In this document: one piece after another, positions 33,302 to 42,677 of the stretch | Numbering within the stretch: the first letter of the stretch is position 1 | Layout: each line of letters begins with the position of its first letter | DNA from: an uncultured Comamonadaceae bacterium | Lineage (GTDB): Bacteria > Pseudomonadota > Gammaproteobacteria > Burkholderiales > Burkholderiaceae | Assembly (NCBI GenBank): GCA_946482595.1 | Contig: CAMLSD010000029.1 | Location: 1-43,735 of the forward strand | Length of the DNA: 43,735 bases | Reading direction: 5' to 3' | The notes under the pieces: generated by a model | What the model was told of the DNA's origin: nothing | The model's database searches: none | Seen by the model: only the letters and a program-made list of their open reading frames with translations | Position numbers and translations under genes: made by a program

Positions 33302-34513
33302 TCAGACAATGCCGCGCCGGCGCAGCGCCTCCCATTGCTCGGGCGTCACGCCCACCTCGCGCAGCACCTGCGCGGTGTCCTCGCCCAGCGTGGGCGCCCG
33401 GCGCGTGATCGCGCCCGGGGTCAGCGACAGCCTGGGCACGATGCCGGGCACCGCCACCGTCAGGCCGTCAGCGCTGGTGACCTGCTCGATCATGCCGCGC
33501 GCCTGGTAGTGTGGATCGTCGGCAATGTCGCGGGCGTTGTAGATGCGCCCGGCCGGCACCTGCGCTGCATTCAGCACGGCCAGCACCTCGGCCACCTGGC
33601 GGGTGGCGGTCCAGGCACCGATCGCCGCGTCGATCTCCTGCACGCGGCGCACCCGGCCGACGTTGCTGCCCAGTTCCTCGTCGGCCGCCAGGTCAGTGCG
33701 CTCGATGGCGGTCATCAGCCGCTTGAAGATCGAGTCGCCATTGCCGGCCACCAGCACCCAGCCGTCGGCGCAGGCATAGGCATTGCTCGGGGCGATGCCC
33801 GGCAGCGCCGAACCCGCCGGCTCGCGCACCACACCGAAGGCGCTGTACTCGGGCAGCAGGCTCTCCATCACGTTGAAGACACTTTCGTACAGGGCCACGT
33901 CGACCACCTGGCCCTGCCCGGTGCGCTGGCGGTGGTGCAGTGCCATCAGCACGCCGATCACGCCGTGCAGCGAGGCCAGGGTGTCGCCGATGCTCACCCC
34001 CACCCGCACCGGCACCCGGCCGGGTTCGGCCGTCAGGTAGCGCAGGCCGCCCATCGCTTCGGCCACCACGCCAAAACCGGGCCGATCCTTGTAGGGCCCG
34101 GTCTGCCCGTAGCCGCTGATGCGCAGCATCACCAGGCCGGGGTTGGCGGCCAGCAGCACCTCGGGTGCCATGCCCCAGCCTTCGAGCGTGCCGGGCTTGA
34201 AGTTCTCGATCAGGATGTCGGCCTCGTCGATCAGCCGGCGCACGATGGCGCGGTCGTCGGCTTCGCGCAGATCGAGCACGACACTTTTCTTGTTGCGGCT
34301 CTGCACCTGCCACCACACGCTGGTGCCGTTGTGCAGAAGGCGCCACTGGCGCAGCGGGTCGCCGCTGCCGGGCGGTTCGATCTTGATCACCTCGGCGCCG
34401 AAATCGGCCAGGGTCTTGGCCGCAAAGGGGCCGGCAATGAGCTGGCCGAGTTCAAGGACCTTCAGGCCGGACAGCGGCCCGGGATGGGTGTGCGAATGGG
34501 TGTCTTGCGTCAT
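33302..34513 (-). CDS. CaiB/BaiF-family (class III) CoA-transferase
   Basis: A 403-residue protein. LSGLKVLELGQLIAGPFAAKTLADFGAEVIKIEPPGSGDP is the classic N-terminal signature; SRNKKSVVLDL and FKPGTLEGWGM follow. The likely catalytic Asp lies in GQGQVVDVALYESVFN. The enzyme moves CoA between carboxylic acids; the substrates are unknown. The start is fixed by a 4-bp overlap (ATGA) with the upstream ChaN-like gene, so both are in one transcript although their functions are not obviously linked. Confidence 0.92.
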   Translation of the reverse strand: MTQDTHSHTHPGPLSGLKVLELGQLIAGPFAAKTLADFGAEVIKIEPPGSGDPLRQWRLLHNGTSVWWQVQSRNKKSVVLDLREADDRAIVRRLIDEADILIENFKPGTLEGWGMAPEVLLAANPGLVMLRISGYGQTGPYKDRPGFGVVAEAMGGLRYLTAEPGRVPVRVGVSIGDTLASLHGVIGVLMALHHRQRTGQGQVVDVALYESVFNVMESLLPEYSAFGVVREPAGSALPGIAPSNAYACADGWVLVAGNGDSIFKRLMTAIERTDLAADEELGSNVGRVRRVQEIDAAIGAWTATRQVAEVLAVLNAAQVPAGRIYNARDIADDPHYQARGMIEQVTSADGLTVAVPGIVPRLSLTPGAITRRAPTLGEDTAQVLREVGVTPEQWEALRRRGIV

Positions 34514-35373
34514 GGTGCGCTGGAGGTAGGGGGTGGAACCGCAGCGGCCGGTGCCGCCGGTGCAGGCATGCCGCGGCGTCGCAGTTCGATGCAGGGGTCG
34601 GGGCCATCGACACGGGCCGCAGCGCGGACCTCGTCGAAACCGGCCGGCGGCGGGCTGCCGCCAGCGGCAAACCCGATGGTGCGCAGGGTCCAGCCCGACA
34701 CCACCGCCGGCAGGTGCCACGGCACGCCGGTCTCGCGCGAGGCGTGGGCGGCGCCACCGAGCATCAGGACCACCGCATCGGGCCGGGCCTGCTGGCCGGC
34801 ATCGGCCACGGCCTCGGCCAGGCTGCGGTCGCGGGCGATCTGCATGCGCACCATGGGGCCCAGCTGGGCGGGTGGCACCAGCCCGCAATGCCCGGCGTCC
34901 ACCGCGGCCAGCAGCAGTTCGCGGGCCGATTCAGGCACGGCGGTGTCCCAGCGCGGCTCGCCCATCGCCGGGCGCAGCGCCTCGCGCGGCAGGTCGCCGC
35001 CCAGCACCGGCACGCCCGCCTGAACGGCGTTCATCACCACCGATCGGTAGGTGGCCCAGGGCCAGCCGGCTTCGTTCCAGGCCAGGGCCTCGCGCACCTG
35101 GGCCTCGCTGGCCGAACGCGGCAGGCCCCGGGTGTCGCGCCCCCGCCGGGCCATCTCGATCACCACCGCATGCAGCCGGCCCTGCGAGGCGAGCCCGGCA
35201 ACAAGCTCGGCCGCCTGGCGCTGGTGTTCGGCCTGGTCGTGCTGCTCGCCGACCAGCCAGGCCGACTGCGCCTGCACGCCGGCCGACAACAGGGCCAGCA
35301 CCAGCGCGAGCCCCATGAAGGACACCCGGACCCGGCCTTCGACATGGTTCGAAGCGTGATTCATGCCCGGCAT
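34510..35373 (-). CDS. ChaN-like (haem-binding/Tiki superfamily) exported protein
   Basis: A 287-residue protein with a signal sequence, FMGLALVLALLSAGVQA, then a ChaN-type fold: WLVGEQHDQAEHQRQAAELV (metal or haem site Glu-His), HAVVIEMARRG, ALAWNEAGWPWATYRSVV, VPVLGGDLPRE and VVLMLGGAAHASRETGVPWHL. A Pro/Ala-rich tail ends it. ChaN of Campylobacter binds haem and is linked to iron uptake; the role here is inferred. The start could be 35373 or 35364; neither has a strong ribosome site. It is coupled to the CoA-transferase downstream. Confidence 0.82.
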   Translation of the reverse strand: MPGMNHASNHVEGRVRVSFMGLALVLALLSAGVQAQSAWLVGEQHDQAEHQRQAAELVAGLASQGRLHAVVIEMARRGRDTRGLPRSASEAQVREALAWNEAGWPWATYRSVVMNAVQAGVPVLGGDLPREALRPAMGEPRWDTAVPESARELLLAAVDAGHCGLVPPAQLGPMVRMQIARDRSLAEAVADAGQQARPDAVVLMLGGAAHASRETGVPWHLPAVVSGWTLRTIGFAAGGSPPPAGFDEVRAAARVDGPDPCIELRRRGMPAPAAPAAAVPPPTSSAP

Positions 35374-35402
35374 GGTAGAGCCTGAGCCAAGACCCTGGCG
35401 GC

Positions 35403-36320
35403 TCACTCGTCCACCGGGATCACGCCGCCGCGCGCACCGCGCATGTAGTCGCGCAGTGCCTCGATGGCATGGCGCACCTTGGCCGGTTGCGACTCGCGCG
35501 ACGGCGTGACCGCAAACATGCCCAGCAACTCGGGCCGCCATTCGGGCAACAGCGGCACCAGCGCGCCGCGACGCAGGGCGTCGTCGACGTCCTGCAGCGC
35601 CAGCACGGCCAGTCCCAGGCCGGCTTCGCACATCTGCTGCAGCGTGAGCTGGTTGTTGCTGGTGATGCGGGCCTCGACCCGCAGGCGCTCCACCTGGCCG
35701 GCCGGCCCGGTGAGCTCGACATGGTTGAAACCACTGCGGCTGTCCAGGCGCAGCCAGTCATGCCCGGCCAGCTCGGACGGGGTGGCCGGAATGCCGCGTG
35801 CGGCCAGGTAGGCGGGAGCCGCGCACACCGCCTGCGGCAGGTCGGCCAGACGGCGGGCCACCCAGGTGGAGTCGGGCATGCGCCCGAAACGGATCGCCAG
35901 GTCGATGCGGGCCTCGACCAGGTCGATCAGCGCATCGTCGACCTGCAGGTGCAGCCGCAAGCCCGGATTGGCCGCCAGCAGGGGGGCCAGCGCCGGCCCG
36001 AGATGGCGGGCAAACCCCACCGGCGACGAGACCCGCAGGTCCCCCACCGGGGCCTCGCGCATCTGCGCCAGTTGCTGCCCGGCCTGGCGCGCAGCCACCA
36101 GCATGGCCGCACAGCCCTCGTGAAAGCGCTCGCCGGCGGCCGTGAGTCGCAGCTTGCGTGTCGAGCGATGCAGCAGCGTGACGCCCATCGCGCGCTCGAG
36201 TTCACGCACCTGCTGGCTCACCGCCGACGCCGTGGTGCCCAACGCCCGGGCGGCCGCATTCATGGAGCCATGTTCCACCACCGTGGCCAGCACGGCCATG
36301 CGCTTGAGCTGGTCGATCAT
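35403..36320 (-). CDS. LysR-family transcriptional regulator
   Basis: A 305-residue protein with the HTH LKRMAVLATVVEHGSMNAAARALGTTASAVSQQVRELERAMG and a CrgA-type ligand domain (VGDLRVSSPVGFARHLGPALAPLLAANPGLRLHLQVDD, ARIDLAIRFGRMPDSTWVARRLADLP). It is divergent from the NAD(P)-binding gene at 36438 with a 117-bp, AT-richer gap, so that gene and the DsbA-family gene behind it are the likely targets. Confidence 0.92.
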   Translation of the reverse strand: MIDQLKRMAVLATVVEHGSMNAAARALGTTASAVSQQVRELERAMGVTLLHRSTRKLRLTAAGERFHEGCAAMLVAARQAGQQLAQMREAPVGDLRVSSPVGFARHLGPALAPLLAANPGLRLHLQVDDALIDLVEARIDLAIRFGRMPDSTWVARRLADLPQAVCAAPAYLAARGIPATPSELAGHDWLRLDSRSGFNHVELTGPAGQVERLRVEARITSNNQLTLQQMCEAGLGLAVLALQDVDDALRRGALVPLLPEWRPELLGMFAVTPSRESQPAKVRHAIEALRDYMRGARGGVIPVDE

Positions 36321-36437
36321 GAAGTTTTTCTTAGCAAAGCTTGCATCATTGGCCGTCTAGTTTAGTCAGGCTTGATCATCTATCGTGGAGACCTGTTGCA
36401 ACCGGCCTGCCCTCAGGCCACCACCGGAGCATTCCTC

Positions 36438-37079
36438 ATGAAGATCGCCCTGATCGGTTCGACCGGGTTTGTCGGTTCGGCCGTCCTGACTGAAGCCCTT
36501 TCGCGCGGCCATGCCGTGACCGCGCTGTCGCGCAACCCCGCCCGCCTGGACGCCCGCGCCGGGCTCAGCCCGGTGTCCGCCGACGTGCTGGACCCGGCCC
36601 AGGTGCAGGCCGCCGTCGCGGGCCACGACGCGGTCATCAGCGCCTACAACCCGGGCTGGACGAACCCGGACATCCACGACGAGTTCCTGCGTGGCACCCG
36701 CGCGATCATCGACGGCGTGAAGCGTGCCGGCGTGAAACGGCTGCTGCTGGTGGGCGGTGCCGGCAGCCTGTATGTGGCGCCCGGCCTGCAACTGGTCGAC
36801 ACCCCGCAGTTCCCGGCGCAGTGGAAACAGGGCGCGCTGGCCGCCCGCGAGGCGCTCAACATCATCCGCGGCGAGGACAGCCTGGACTGGACCTTCCTGT
36901 CGCCGCCCGTCGGCCTGGAGCCTGGCGAGCGCAAGGGCGGCTTCCGCCTGGGCGGCGACGAGGTCATGATGAACGGGGATGCCCCGGCGGGCATCACCAC
37001 CGGCGACCTGGCCGCGGCCATCCTCGACGAGATCGAACGACCCGAGCATGTGAAAAGGCGGTTTACCGTCGCATACTGA
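36438..37079 (+). CDS. NAD(P)-binding (NmrA/YwnB-like) oxidoreductase
   Basis: A 213-residue atypical short-chain-dehydrogenase-like protein: MKIALIGSTGFVGSAVLTEALSRGHAVTALSRNP is the Rossmann entry, DVLDPAQVQAAVAGHDAVISAYNP follows, and RLLLVGGAGSLYV is the central strand. The catalytic Tyr/Lys pair is not evident, as in NmrA-type quinone reductases or redox sensors. GGAG lies 10 nt before the ATG. It is divergent from LysR, and its TGA overlaps the ATG of the DsbA-family gene (ATGA), so the two are translationally coupled. Confidence 0.88.
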   Translation: MKIALIGSTGFVGSAVLTEALSRGHAVTALSRNPARLDARAGLSPVSADVLDPAQVQAAVAGHDAVISAYNPGWTNPDIHDEFLRGTRAIIDGVKRAGVKRLLLVGGAGSLYVAPGLQLVDTPQFPAQWKQGALAAREALNIIRGEDSLDWTFLSPPVGLEPGERKGGFRLGGDEVMMNGDAPAGITTGDLAAAILDEIERPEHVKRRFTVAY

Positions 37080-37786
37080 TGACTCCGTCATCCCTGCCCG
37101 TCACCGTGGACCCGTCGCTGCCTACCCTGCTGTATCTCTTTGATCCCCTGTGCGGGTGGTGCTATGGCGCTGCCCCGGCGGTGCAGTCGATCGCACGCGA
37201 CGGTCAGTGGCAGGTCGAGCCGCTGCCCACCGGACTGTTTGCCGGCGATCCGTCGCGCCGCATCGATGGTGCCTTTGCCGACCATGTCGAACAGGCCGAT
37301 GCCCGGATCGCCACCCTGACGGGCCAGACCTTCAGTGACCGCTACCGCCGCGACGTGGTGCGCAACCCGTCGGTGGCGTTCGACTCGCAGGCAGCCACCG
37401 AAGCGCTGAGTGCCGTGCATCGCCTCAGCCCGGCCCATGAGCTGGCCGCGCTGCACGCGATCCAGCATGCGCGCTATGTCGAAGGCCGCGACGTGGCCGA
37501 CCGCCATGTCCTGGCCGAGGTGCTGGCGAGCGTGTTCGCCGCCGAACGCCGGGTGGGCGTGGACTGGGCCACCCCCACCTTCTGGCGGCATCAGTTGAGC
37601 GAACCCACCCTGTCGGCGCACAACGCACAGCGCATCGAGCGTGCCCACCACGTGATGCGCGCGGTGAGGGCCCAGGGCGTACCGGCGCTGGCCATCGAAA
37701 CGCCGCATGGCGTGCAGGCCGTGCCGTCGTCCGTGCTGTTCGGCAGCACCCCGGCCACGCAGGCGCTGGAGCGCTGGCGGCGCTGA
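37079..37786 (+). CDS. DsbA-family (FrnE-like) thioredoxin-fold protein
   Basis: A 235-residue protein. YLFDPLCGWCYGAAPAVQSI carries a CGWC redox motif (Cys25, Cys28). A helical insert follows, and the domain ends with the cis-Pro loop (VQAVPSSVLFG). There is no signal peptide, so unlike DsbA it is cytosolic, as are FrnE-type proteins linked to oxidative-stress defence. The ATG at 37079 overlaps the previous stop. Pairing with an NAD(P)-binding protein suggests a small redox operon under the divergent LysR. Confidence 0.88.
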   Translation: MTPSSLPVTVDPSLPTLLYLFDPLCGWCYGAAPAVQSIARDGQWQVEPLPTGLFAGDPSRRIDGAFADHVEQADARIATLTGQTFSDRYRRDVVRNPSVAFDSQAATEALSAVHRLSPAHELAALHAIQHARYVEGRDVADRHVLAEVLASVFAAERRVGVDWATPTFWRHQLSEPTLSAHNAQRIERAHHVMRAVRAQGVPALAIETPHGVQAVPSSVLFGSTPATQALERWRR

Positions 37787-37836
37787 GTGCGCTGCAGCCC
37801 CGGCCGCGGTGGCCCGGGGCACCCTATGATGCGCCC

Positions 37837-38640
37837 ATGCTGCGCACGGCTTCCGCCACCCGACACCCTGCCCGCTGGGGCCACGCCTTGCGGCGCTGGG
37901 CCCGCAGCTGGACCGACCTGGTGCACCTGGGCGCCCTGCTGATGGTGCTGGCACTCTCGCCGGGCAGTTATGCCGCGGCCCACCGCCCGGCGCTGGCGCA
38001 GCGCATCTACCTCGGCTGCGCGCCCCTGCTGCCGGGTTTCCTGATCGTCTCGTCGCTGATCGGCCTGGTGCTGATCCGCATCGTGGTGGTGACGGCTCAG
38101 AGCTATGGCCTGTCGCAGTACGCGCTGGAGATGGTGATCCGGGTCCTGGTGCTCGAGCTGATTCCGCTGTTTGCGGCCCTGTTTGCCGCCCTGCGCTGCA
38201 CGCTGCCGGACAGCGAGGAGCTGATCGAACGCCGCCTGCGCGGCGAACTCGACGTGGCCATGCTGCGCCAGATCGAGCCGATGCGCCGCGAGCTGCTGCC
38301 CCGGGTGCTGGCCGGCATGTTTTCGGTGGCGATGCTGGCGGCGGTGGCCAGTGTGGTCGCGCTGGTGCTGGCCTACCTGCTCGTCTATGGCTGGACGCCC
38401 TGGGGCCTGCCGGCCTACACCCGCATGGTGGGTCAGGTGTTCAATCCCAGCGTGATGCTGATCTTCACGCTCAAGACCGTGTTCTTCAGTCTGGCCGTGT
38501 CGCTGATCCCGATCGCCTCGTGCCTGCAGGACGATGCGCAGCGCCGCTCGCGAACCAGTCTGGAATTGCAGGGTCTGGTGAGGATGTTTGCAGTGATCCT
38601 GGCGGTGGAGGCCGCCTCCTTGGTGGGGAACTATGTCTGA
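37837..38640 (+). CDS. mlaE: MlaE-type permease of an MCE lipid transporter
   Basis: A 267-residue inner-membrane protein with five to six helices. PLLPGFLIVSSLIGLVLIRIVVVTAQSYGLSQYALEMVIRVLVLELIPLFAALFAALRCTLP matches the MlaE permease core, and ELIERRLRGELDVAMLRQIEPMRRELLPRVLA is the cytoplasmic loop that contacts the ATPase. It overlaps the MCE gene by 8 bp. The ATPase gene (mlaF) that normally lies beside it is missing; it is likely a second, partial MCE system sharing an ATPase encoded elsewhere. Confidence 0.87.
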   Translation: MLRTASATRHPARWGHALRRWARSWTDLVHLGALLMVLALSPGSYAAAHRPALAQRIYLGCAPLLPGFLIVSSLIGLVLIRIVVVTAQSYGLSQYALEMVIRVLVLELIPLFAALFAALRCTLPDSEELIERRLRGELDVAMLRQIEPMRRELLPRVLAGMFSVAMLAAVASVVALVLAYLLVYGWTPWGLPAYTRMVGQVFNPSVMLIFTLKTVFFSLAVSLIPIASCLQDDAQRRSRTSLELQGLVRMFAVILAVEAASLVGNYV

Positions 38641-39586
38641 AACAACGTCGAGCGCACCGTCGCCGGGTTTCGAGCGCAAGGCGGCCGCCCTGCTGGCCAC
38701 GCTGGTGCTGCTGGTGGCCGCCTCGGTGGTGTACCTGCTGTATGCACGCGGCACGTTCGAGAGCACCCAGGAGCTGGTGCTGGTCGCCGACGACTCCGAG
38801 GGGGTGGTGGTCGGCATGGACATGACCTTCTCGGGCTTCCCGATCGGTCGGGTGCGGCGCATCGAGCTGGGACCTGACGGCAACGCGCGCATCATCATCG
38901 ACGTGCCCCGCAAGGACGCCCACTGGCTGCGCGAGTCCAGCGTCTTCACGCTGGTGCGTGGCCTGGTGGGCAACACCAACATCCGCGCCTTCAGCGGTGT
39001 GCTGACCGACCCGCCGCTGCCCGACGGTGCGGTACGCCAGGTGCTCAAGGGCGACGCCACGGCCGAGATCCCGCAGCTGATCGCCGCCACGCGCACGCTG
39101 ATCGAAGGCATCACCGCCATGACCTCGACGGATTCGGCGCTGGGCGCGACCCTGGCCAACCTGCGCACGACCACCGAACGACTCAACGGGCCGCAAGGTG
39201 CGCTGGGCGTGCTGATGGGCAACGAGGACGACGCCCGCAAGGTGGCCCTCACCCTGGACCGCGTGAACGCCCTGCTGCAGCGCATCGACGGCCTGGCGGC
39301 CAAGACCGACACGCGCGTGTTCGGCCCCGAAGGCGTGATGCGCGACGTGCAGGGCACGGTGGTGGAGCTGCAGGCCACCTTGCGCGACGCACGCGCCAGC
39401 CTGCAGAAGGTGGACGCGGTGCTGGATGAGGCGCGCGCCATCGGCGCCAATGCCCGTGAGGCCACTGACGACCTGGCCACGCTGCGCGCCGAGGTCGAAT
39501 CCAGCCTGCGCAAGGTCGATCACCTGATCAACGAGGTCAACCGCAAATGGCCCTTCGCCCGCGACACCGAACTCAAGCTGCCGTGA
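38633..39586 (+). CDS. mlaD: MlaD-type MCE-domain protein
   Basis: A 317-residue protein with one N-terminal transmembrane anchor (KAAALLATLVLLVAASVVYLLYA) and an MCE domain (about 44-125: ELVLVADDSEGVVVGMDMTFSGFPIGRVRRIEL). A long helical C-terminus with heptad-like repeats (TLANLRTTTERLNG ... LDRVNALLQRIDGL ... LRDARASLQKVDAVLDEARAIG) would form the hexameric tube's helical bundle across the periplasm. It forms the substrate channel for lipids with the MlaE permease. It overlaps the lipoprotein gene that follows by 4 bp (GTGA). Confidence 0.92.
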   Translation: MSETTSSAPSPGFERKAAALLATLVLLVAASVVYLLYARGTFESTQELVLVADDSEGVVVGMDMTFSGFPIGRVRRIELGPDGNARIIIDVPRKDAHWLRESSVFTLVRGLVGNTNIRAFSGVLTDPPLPDGAVRQVLKGDATAEIPQLIAATRTLIEGITAMTSTDSALGATLANLRTTTERLNGPQGALGVLMGNEDDARKVALTLDRVNALLQRIDGLAAKTDTRVFGPEGVMRDVQGTVVELQATLRDARASLQKVDAVLDEARAIGANAREATDDLATLRAEVESSLRKVDHLINEVNRKWPFARDTELKLP

Positions 39587-40257
39587 GCACCCGACCCGTT
39601 GCCCTCGCCCGGTGGGCGGCGGGGCTGTGTGCCCTGGTGCTCGCCGGCTGTGCCGGCAGCCCGCCGCCGCCCGAATGGCAGATGAACGCCCACGGTGCGA
39701 TGGAACGCGCGCTGGAAGCCTATCTCTCGGGCCAGACCCGCGTGGCCGATGCCGAACTGGCCCGTGCGCGCAGCGAGATCGCCCGCACCGGCCGGCCCGA
39801 ACTGCTGGCCCGTGCCGAGCTGATGCGCTGCGCGGTCCAGGTGGCCAGCCTGGATCTGCAGCCCTGCACCGCCTTCGAGCCGTTGGCCGCCGACGCCGCA
39901 CCGGCCGAGCAGGCCTATGCGCGCTATCTCGAGGGCCGGCTGGTGCCCGCCGATGCCGCGCTGCTGCCCGAGGCACAGCGCGGCCCGGCCGCGGCCGCCA
40001 GTGCGGCCAGCGTGGCCGCGGTGGCCGATCCGCAGTCCCGGCTGGTGGCGGCCGGGGTGCTGTTTCGCCGCGGGCTGGCAGATCCAGCCGTGATCTCCAG
40101 CGCCATCGACACCGCGTCGGCCCAGGGCTGGCGCCGGCCGCTGCTGGCCTGGCTGAAGGTGGAGCAGGCGCGCGCCGAGCGCTCGGGCGCGGGGGATGCA
40201 GCCCGGCGGCTGCAGCGCCGCATCGAGCTGGTCGAGCAAGGCGCATCCGGCCGCTGA
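39583..40257 (+). CDS. Putative lipoprotein of the MCE operon
   Basis: A 224-residue protein starting at a GTG that overlaps the MCE stop. The signal ARWAAGLCALVLAGC is a lipoprotein signal with an LAGC lipobox. The mature part is Ala-rich and entirely helical, with TPR-like helix pairs (MERALEAYLSGQTRVADAELARARSEIARTG). I do not recognise a family. Its position suggests it is the outer-membrane or periplasmic partner of the MCE channel, comparable in role to PqiC-like lipoproteins but not similar in sequence by eye. An in-frame ATG at 39547 lies inside the MCE gene and is rejected. Confidence 0.78.
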   Translation: MSTRPVALARWAAGLCALVLAGCAGSPPPPEWQMNAHGAMERALEAYLSGQTRVADAELARARSEIARTGRPELLARAELMRCAVQVASLDLQPCTAFEPLAADAAPAEQAYARYLEGRLVPADAALLPEAQRGPAAAASAASVAAVADPQSRLVAAGVLFRRGLADPAVISSAIDTASAQGWRRPLLAWLKVEQARAERSGAGDAARRLQRRIELVEQGASGR

Positions 40258-40286
40258 GCCGTCACCACACCGCCCGGGACCGTGAC

Positions 40287-41846
40287 TCACCCGAGCTGGC
40301 GTGGCAGGCGGAGCGTGACCGTCGTGCCCTGGCCGGGCACGCTGTCGACCGTCACCTGGCCCTCGTGCAGCTCGGCGATGCGCTTGACGATGGCCAGGCC
40401 CAGGCCCTTGCCGCCTTCGCTGCCGGCCGGCGCGACGCTGGTGCGCGCCTGGTAGAGCCGGTCGAACAGGTGCGGCAGGTCGGCCGCGGCAATGCCCGGC
40501 CCGGTGTCGCGCACCTGCACCTGCACCGATCGCCCGTCACCGGCCACATCGGCATGCAGCTCGATGCGGCCCCCCTCCGGCGTGAATTTCAGTGCGTTGT
40601 CGAGCAGGTTGGCCAGCGCCCGCTCGAACAGCTCGATGTCGACGCGCGCATAGGGCTCAGGCCCCTCACCGCCCACGAAGGCCAGCGCCACACCCTGACG
40701 GGCCGCCCGGTCGGCAAATCGCACGGCCACGTCGTCCAGCACCTCGGCCAGGTTGAACACTTCGGCATGCAGGGCAAACGCCGGCTCGTCGAGCTGGGCC
40801 AGGTCACCGAGCGAACGCACGAGCTGCGCCGCATTGCGCGTGTTGCGCAGCGCGATCTCGACCAGCCGGGTGTCGTCCTGGCGGGCGTTGTCACCGCTCC
40901 AGCGCTGCTCCAGGGTTTCCAGGCAGGCCACGGTGGCGGTGAGCGGCGAGCGCAGGTCATGCGACAGGTTGCTCACGCCTTCGCGGCGCAGGTGATCAAG
41001 CCGGCGCAGCGCGTCCCATTGCATGCGCAGGGTCTTGAGCAGGGCACGAAAGCCCTCGCGCAACTGGCCGAACTCGTCGCCCGGCCGGATGCCGGCCGCG
41101 GCCGTGGTCAGCGCCAGGGACTCAGGCAGCGCCGTCTCGCGGGCCGGATCGGCGTGCACCCGGAAGCCCTCGCGCGAGGCCTGCGCCACGTCATTGCTGA
41201 GCACACGCAACGGGCGGGTCACCGCACCGATGATCCACACCGCCATGAGCGTGGTGAACACGATCACCCCGCCCACCCCCGCCAGCGCCGGGCCGGCCAG
41301 GCTGCTGCGGAAGACCTCCAGCCGGCCCGGCGGCAGCAGCCGCTTCTGGCAGACCATGTAGAGGTAGCCGGCCACCGGTTCGCTCGGGTGGATCACGGCC
41401 CGCTTGAGGGCCCGCGCCGCGATGACCGCATCATCGGACATGTGCTCGGGATCGTCGCCCATGATGTAGGGCGCACGCCGCATGCCCATGGCCGCATCCA
41501 CGGCCTCGCGCACCGGCGCCATCGCCACCTTGAAGCCCGGTGGCAGCCGGGCCTGCCCGGTGCTGGCCAGCACGGTGCCGTCGGCCGCCAGCAGATAAAG
41601 CTGCGAATTGGGCTCGAACAGCAGCAGGTTGCGCATCCAGGCACCGAAGGCCTGCGGGTCACGATGGTGCATGTCGAGCACATCGTCGTACATCTCGATC
41701 ACCCGGCCCAGAAAGGCATCGGCTCGGTCGTAGGTGGTCTCGTGCTCGAAACGCTGGAAGGCCAGCGCCACCGTCACGATGACCCCCAGCGTGGCGATCA
41801 GGCCGGTGAGCACCACCGTCAGGGCAATCTTGAGGCGAACGCTCAC
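40287..41846 (-). CDS. Sensor histidine kinase
   Basis: A 519-residue membrane kinase. The first helix (about 7-30) and second helix (about 185-208) enclose a periplasmic sensor domain of about 155 residues with no named fold I can see. HAMP follows (RPLRVLSNDVAQASREGF), then HisKA (GVSNLSHDLRSPLTATVACLE, phospho-His296) and the ATPase domain (ANLLDNALKFTPEGGRIEL, DTGPGI, GKGLGLAIVKRI). It overlaps the response regulator gene by 4 bp. The signal is unknown. Confidence 0.93.
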   Translation of the reverse strand: MSVRLKIALTVVLTGLIATLGVIVTVALAFQRFEHETTYDRADAFLGRVIEMYDDVLDMHHRDPQAFGAWMRNLLLFEPNSQLYLLAADGTVLASTGQARLPPGFKVAMAPVREAVDAAMGMRRAPYIMGDDPEHMSDDAVIAARALKRAVIHPSEPVAGYLYMVCQKRLLPPGRLEVFRSSLAGPALAGVGGVIVFTTLMAVWIIGAVTRPLRVLSNDVAQASREGFRVHADPARETALPESLALTTAAAGIRPGDEFGQLREGFRALLKTLRMQWDALRRLDHLRREGVSNLSHDLRSPLTATVACLETLEQRWSGDNARQDDTRLVEIALRNTRNAAQLVRSLGDLAQLDEPAFALHAEVFNLAEVLDDVAVRFADRAARQGVALAFVGGEGPEPYARVDIELFERALANLLDNALKFTPEGGRIELHADVAGDGRSVQVQVRDTGPGIAAADLPHLFDRLYQARTSVAPAGSEGGKGLGLAIVKRIAELHEGQVTVDSVPGQGTTVTLRLPRQLG

Positions 41847-42553
41847 GGCAGGTCACGCATCTTGTAGCCCGCCCCGCGCACGGTCAGGATGATCGACGGG
41901 TGCATCGGGTCGGCCTCGATCTTGGCGCGCAGGCGGTTGATGTGGGTGGTCACGGTGTGCTCATAACCGTCATGCGTGTAACCCCAGACCGCATTGAGCA
42001 GCTGGCCCCGGGAGAACACGCGGCCCGGGTTCTGCGCGAAGTGCAGCAGCAGATCGAACTCGAGCGCGGTGAACTCCAGCGGCTCGCCGCGCACCTTGAC
42101 CAGGCGCTTGACCGGCTGGATCTCGAGCTCGCCGTTGCGCAGGCTGCTCGCCTGGGTCTGGGCGCTCGCCTGCGCGGCACGCAGCAGGTCGGCGCGCCGC
42201 AGCAGCGCCTTCACGCGGGCCAGCAGTTCGGCCATCGAGAAGGGCTTGGTGAGGTAGTCGTCGGCGCCCAGCTCCAGCCCGAGCACGCGGTCCAGTTCGG
42301 TGGACTTGGCGGTGAGCATCAGGATCGGCGTGCTGTGGCCACGCGCACGCAGGGCCTTGCACACGTCCAGCCCGTCCAGCCGGGGCATCATCAGGTCGAG
42401 CACGAGCAGGTCGCTGGGGTGGGCGAACGCATGGTCCAGGGCCTGCTGGCCGTCCGCGACGGCCGTGACCTCATAGCCGGCATTGCGCAGGTTGAGCACG
42501 ATCAGGTCGCGGATGTCGGCCTGGTCTTCGGCGACGAGGATGTTCTGGGCCAT
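41843..42553 (-). CDS. OmpR-family response regulator
   Basis: A 236-residue protein. The receiver (1-120) has Asp53 as phospho-acceptor (LLVLDLMMPRLDG), Thr81 and Lys103 (LTKPF). The C-terminal winged helix is of OmpR/PhoB type (LEIQPVKRLVKVRGEPLEFTALEFDLL ... WGYTHDGYEHTVTTHINRLRAKIE). It is the first gene of the two-component operon and is divergent from the ECF sigma-factor gene with a 124-bp gap, so it may also control that gene. Confidence 0.95.
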   Translation of the reverse strand: MAQNILVAEDQADIRDLIVLNLRNAGYEVTAVADGQQALDHAFAHPSDLLVLDLMMPRLDGLDVCKALRARGHSTPILMLTAKSTELDRVLGLELGADDYLTKPFSMAELLARVKALLRRADLLRAAQASAQTQASSLRNGELEIQPVKRLVKVRGEPLEFTALEFDLLLHFAQNPGRVFSRGQLLNAVWGYTHDGYEHTVTTHINRLRAKIEADPMHPSIILTVRGAGYKMRDLP

Positions 42554-42677
42554 GGGGAATTGTCGCCGGGGTGTCGCCAGTCCTTACACCGTTGTGATCT
42601 TCCTGTGATGTTTCGTGAGCGGCGTGCGAGGTGCGGCCACCAGAGTTCAGGGCATCGACCCTTGCCCTGGAGCCCTC

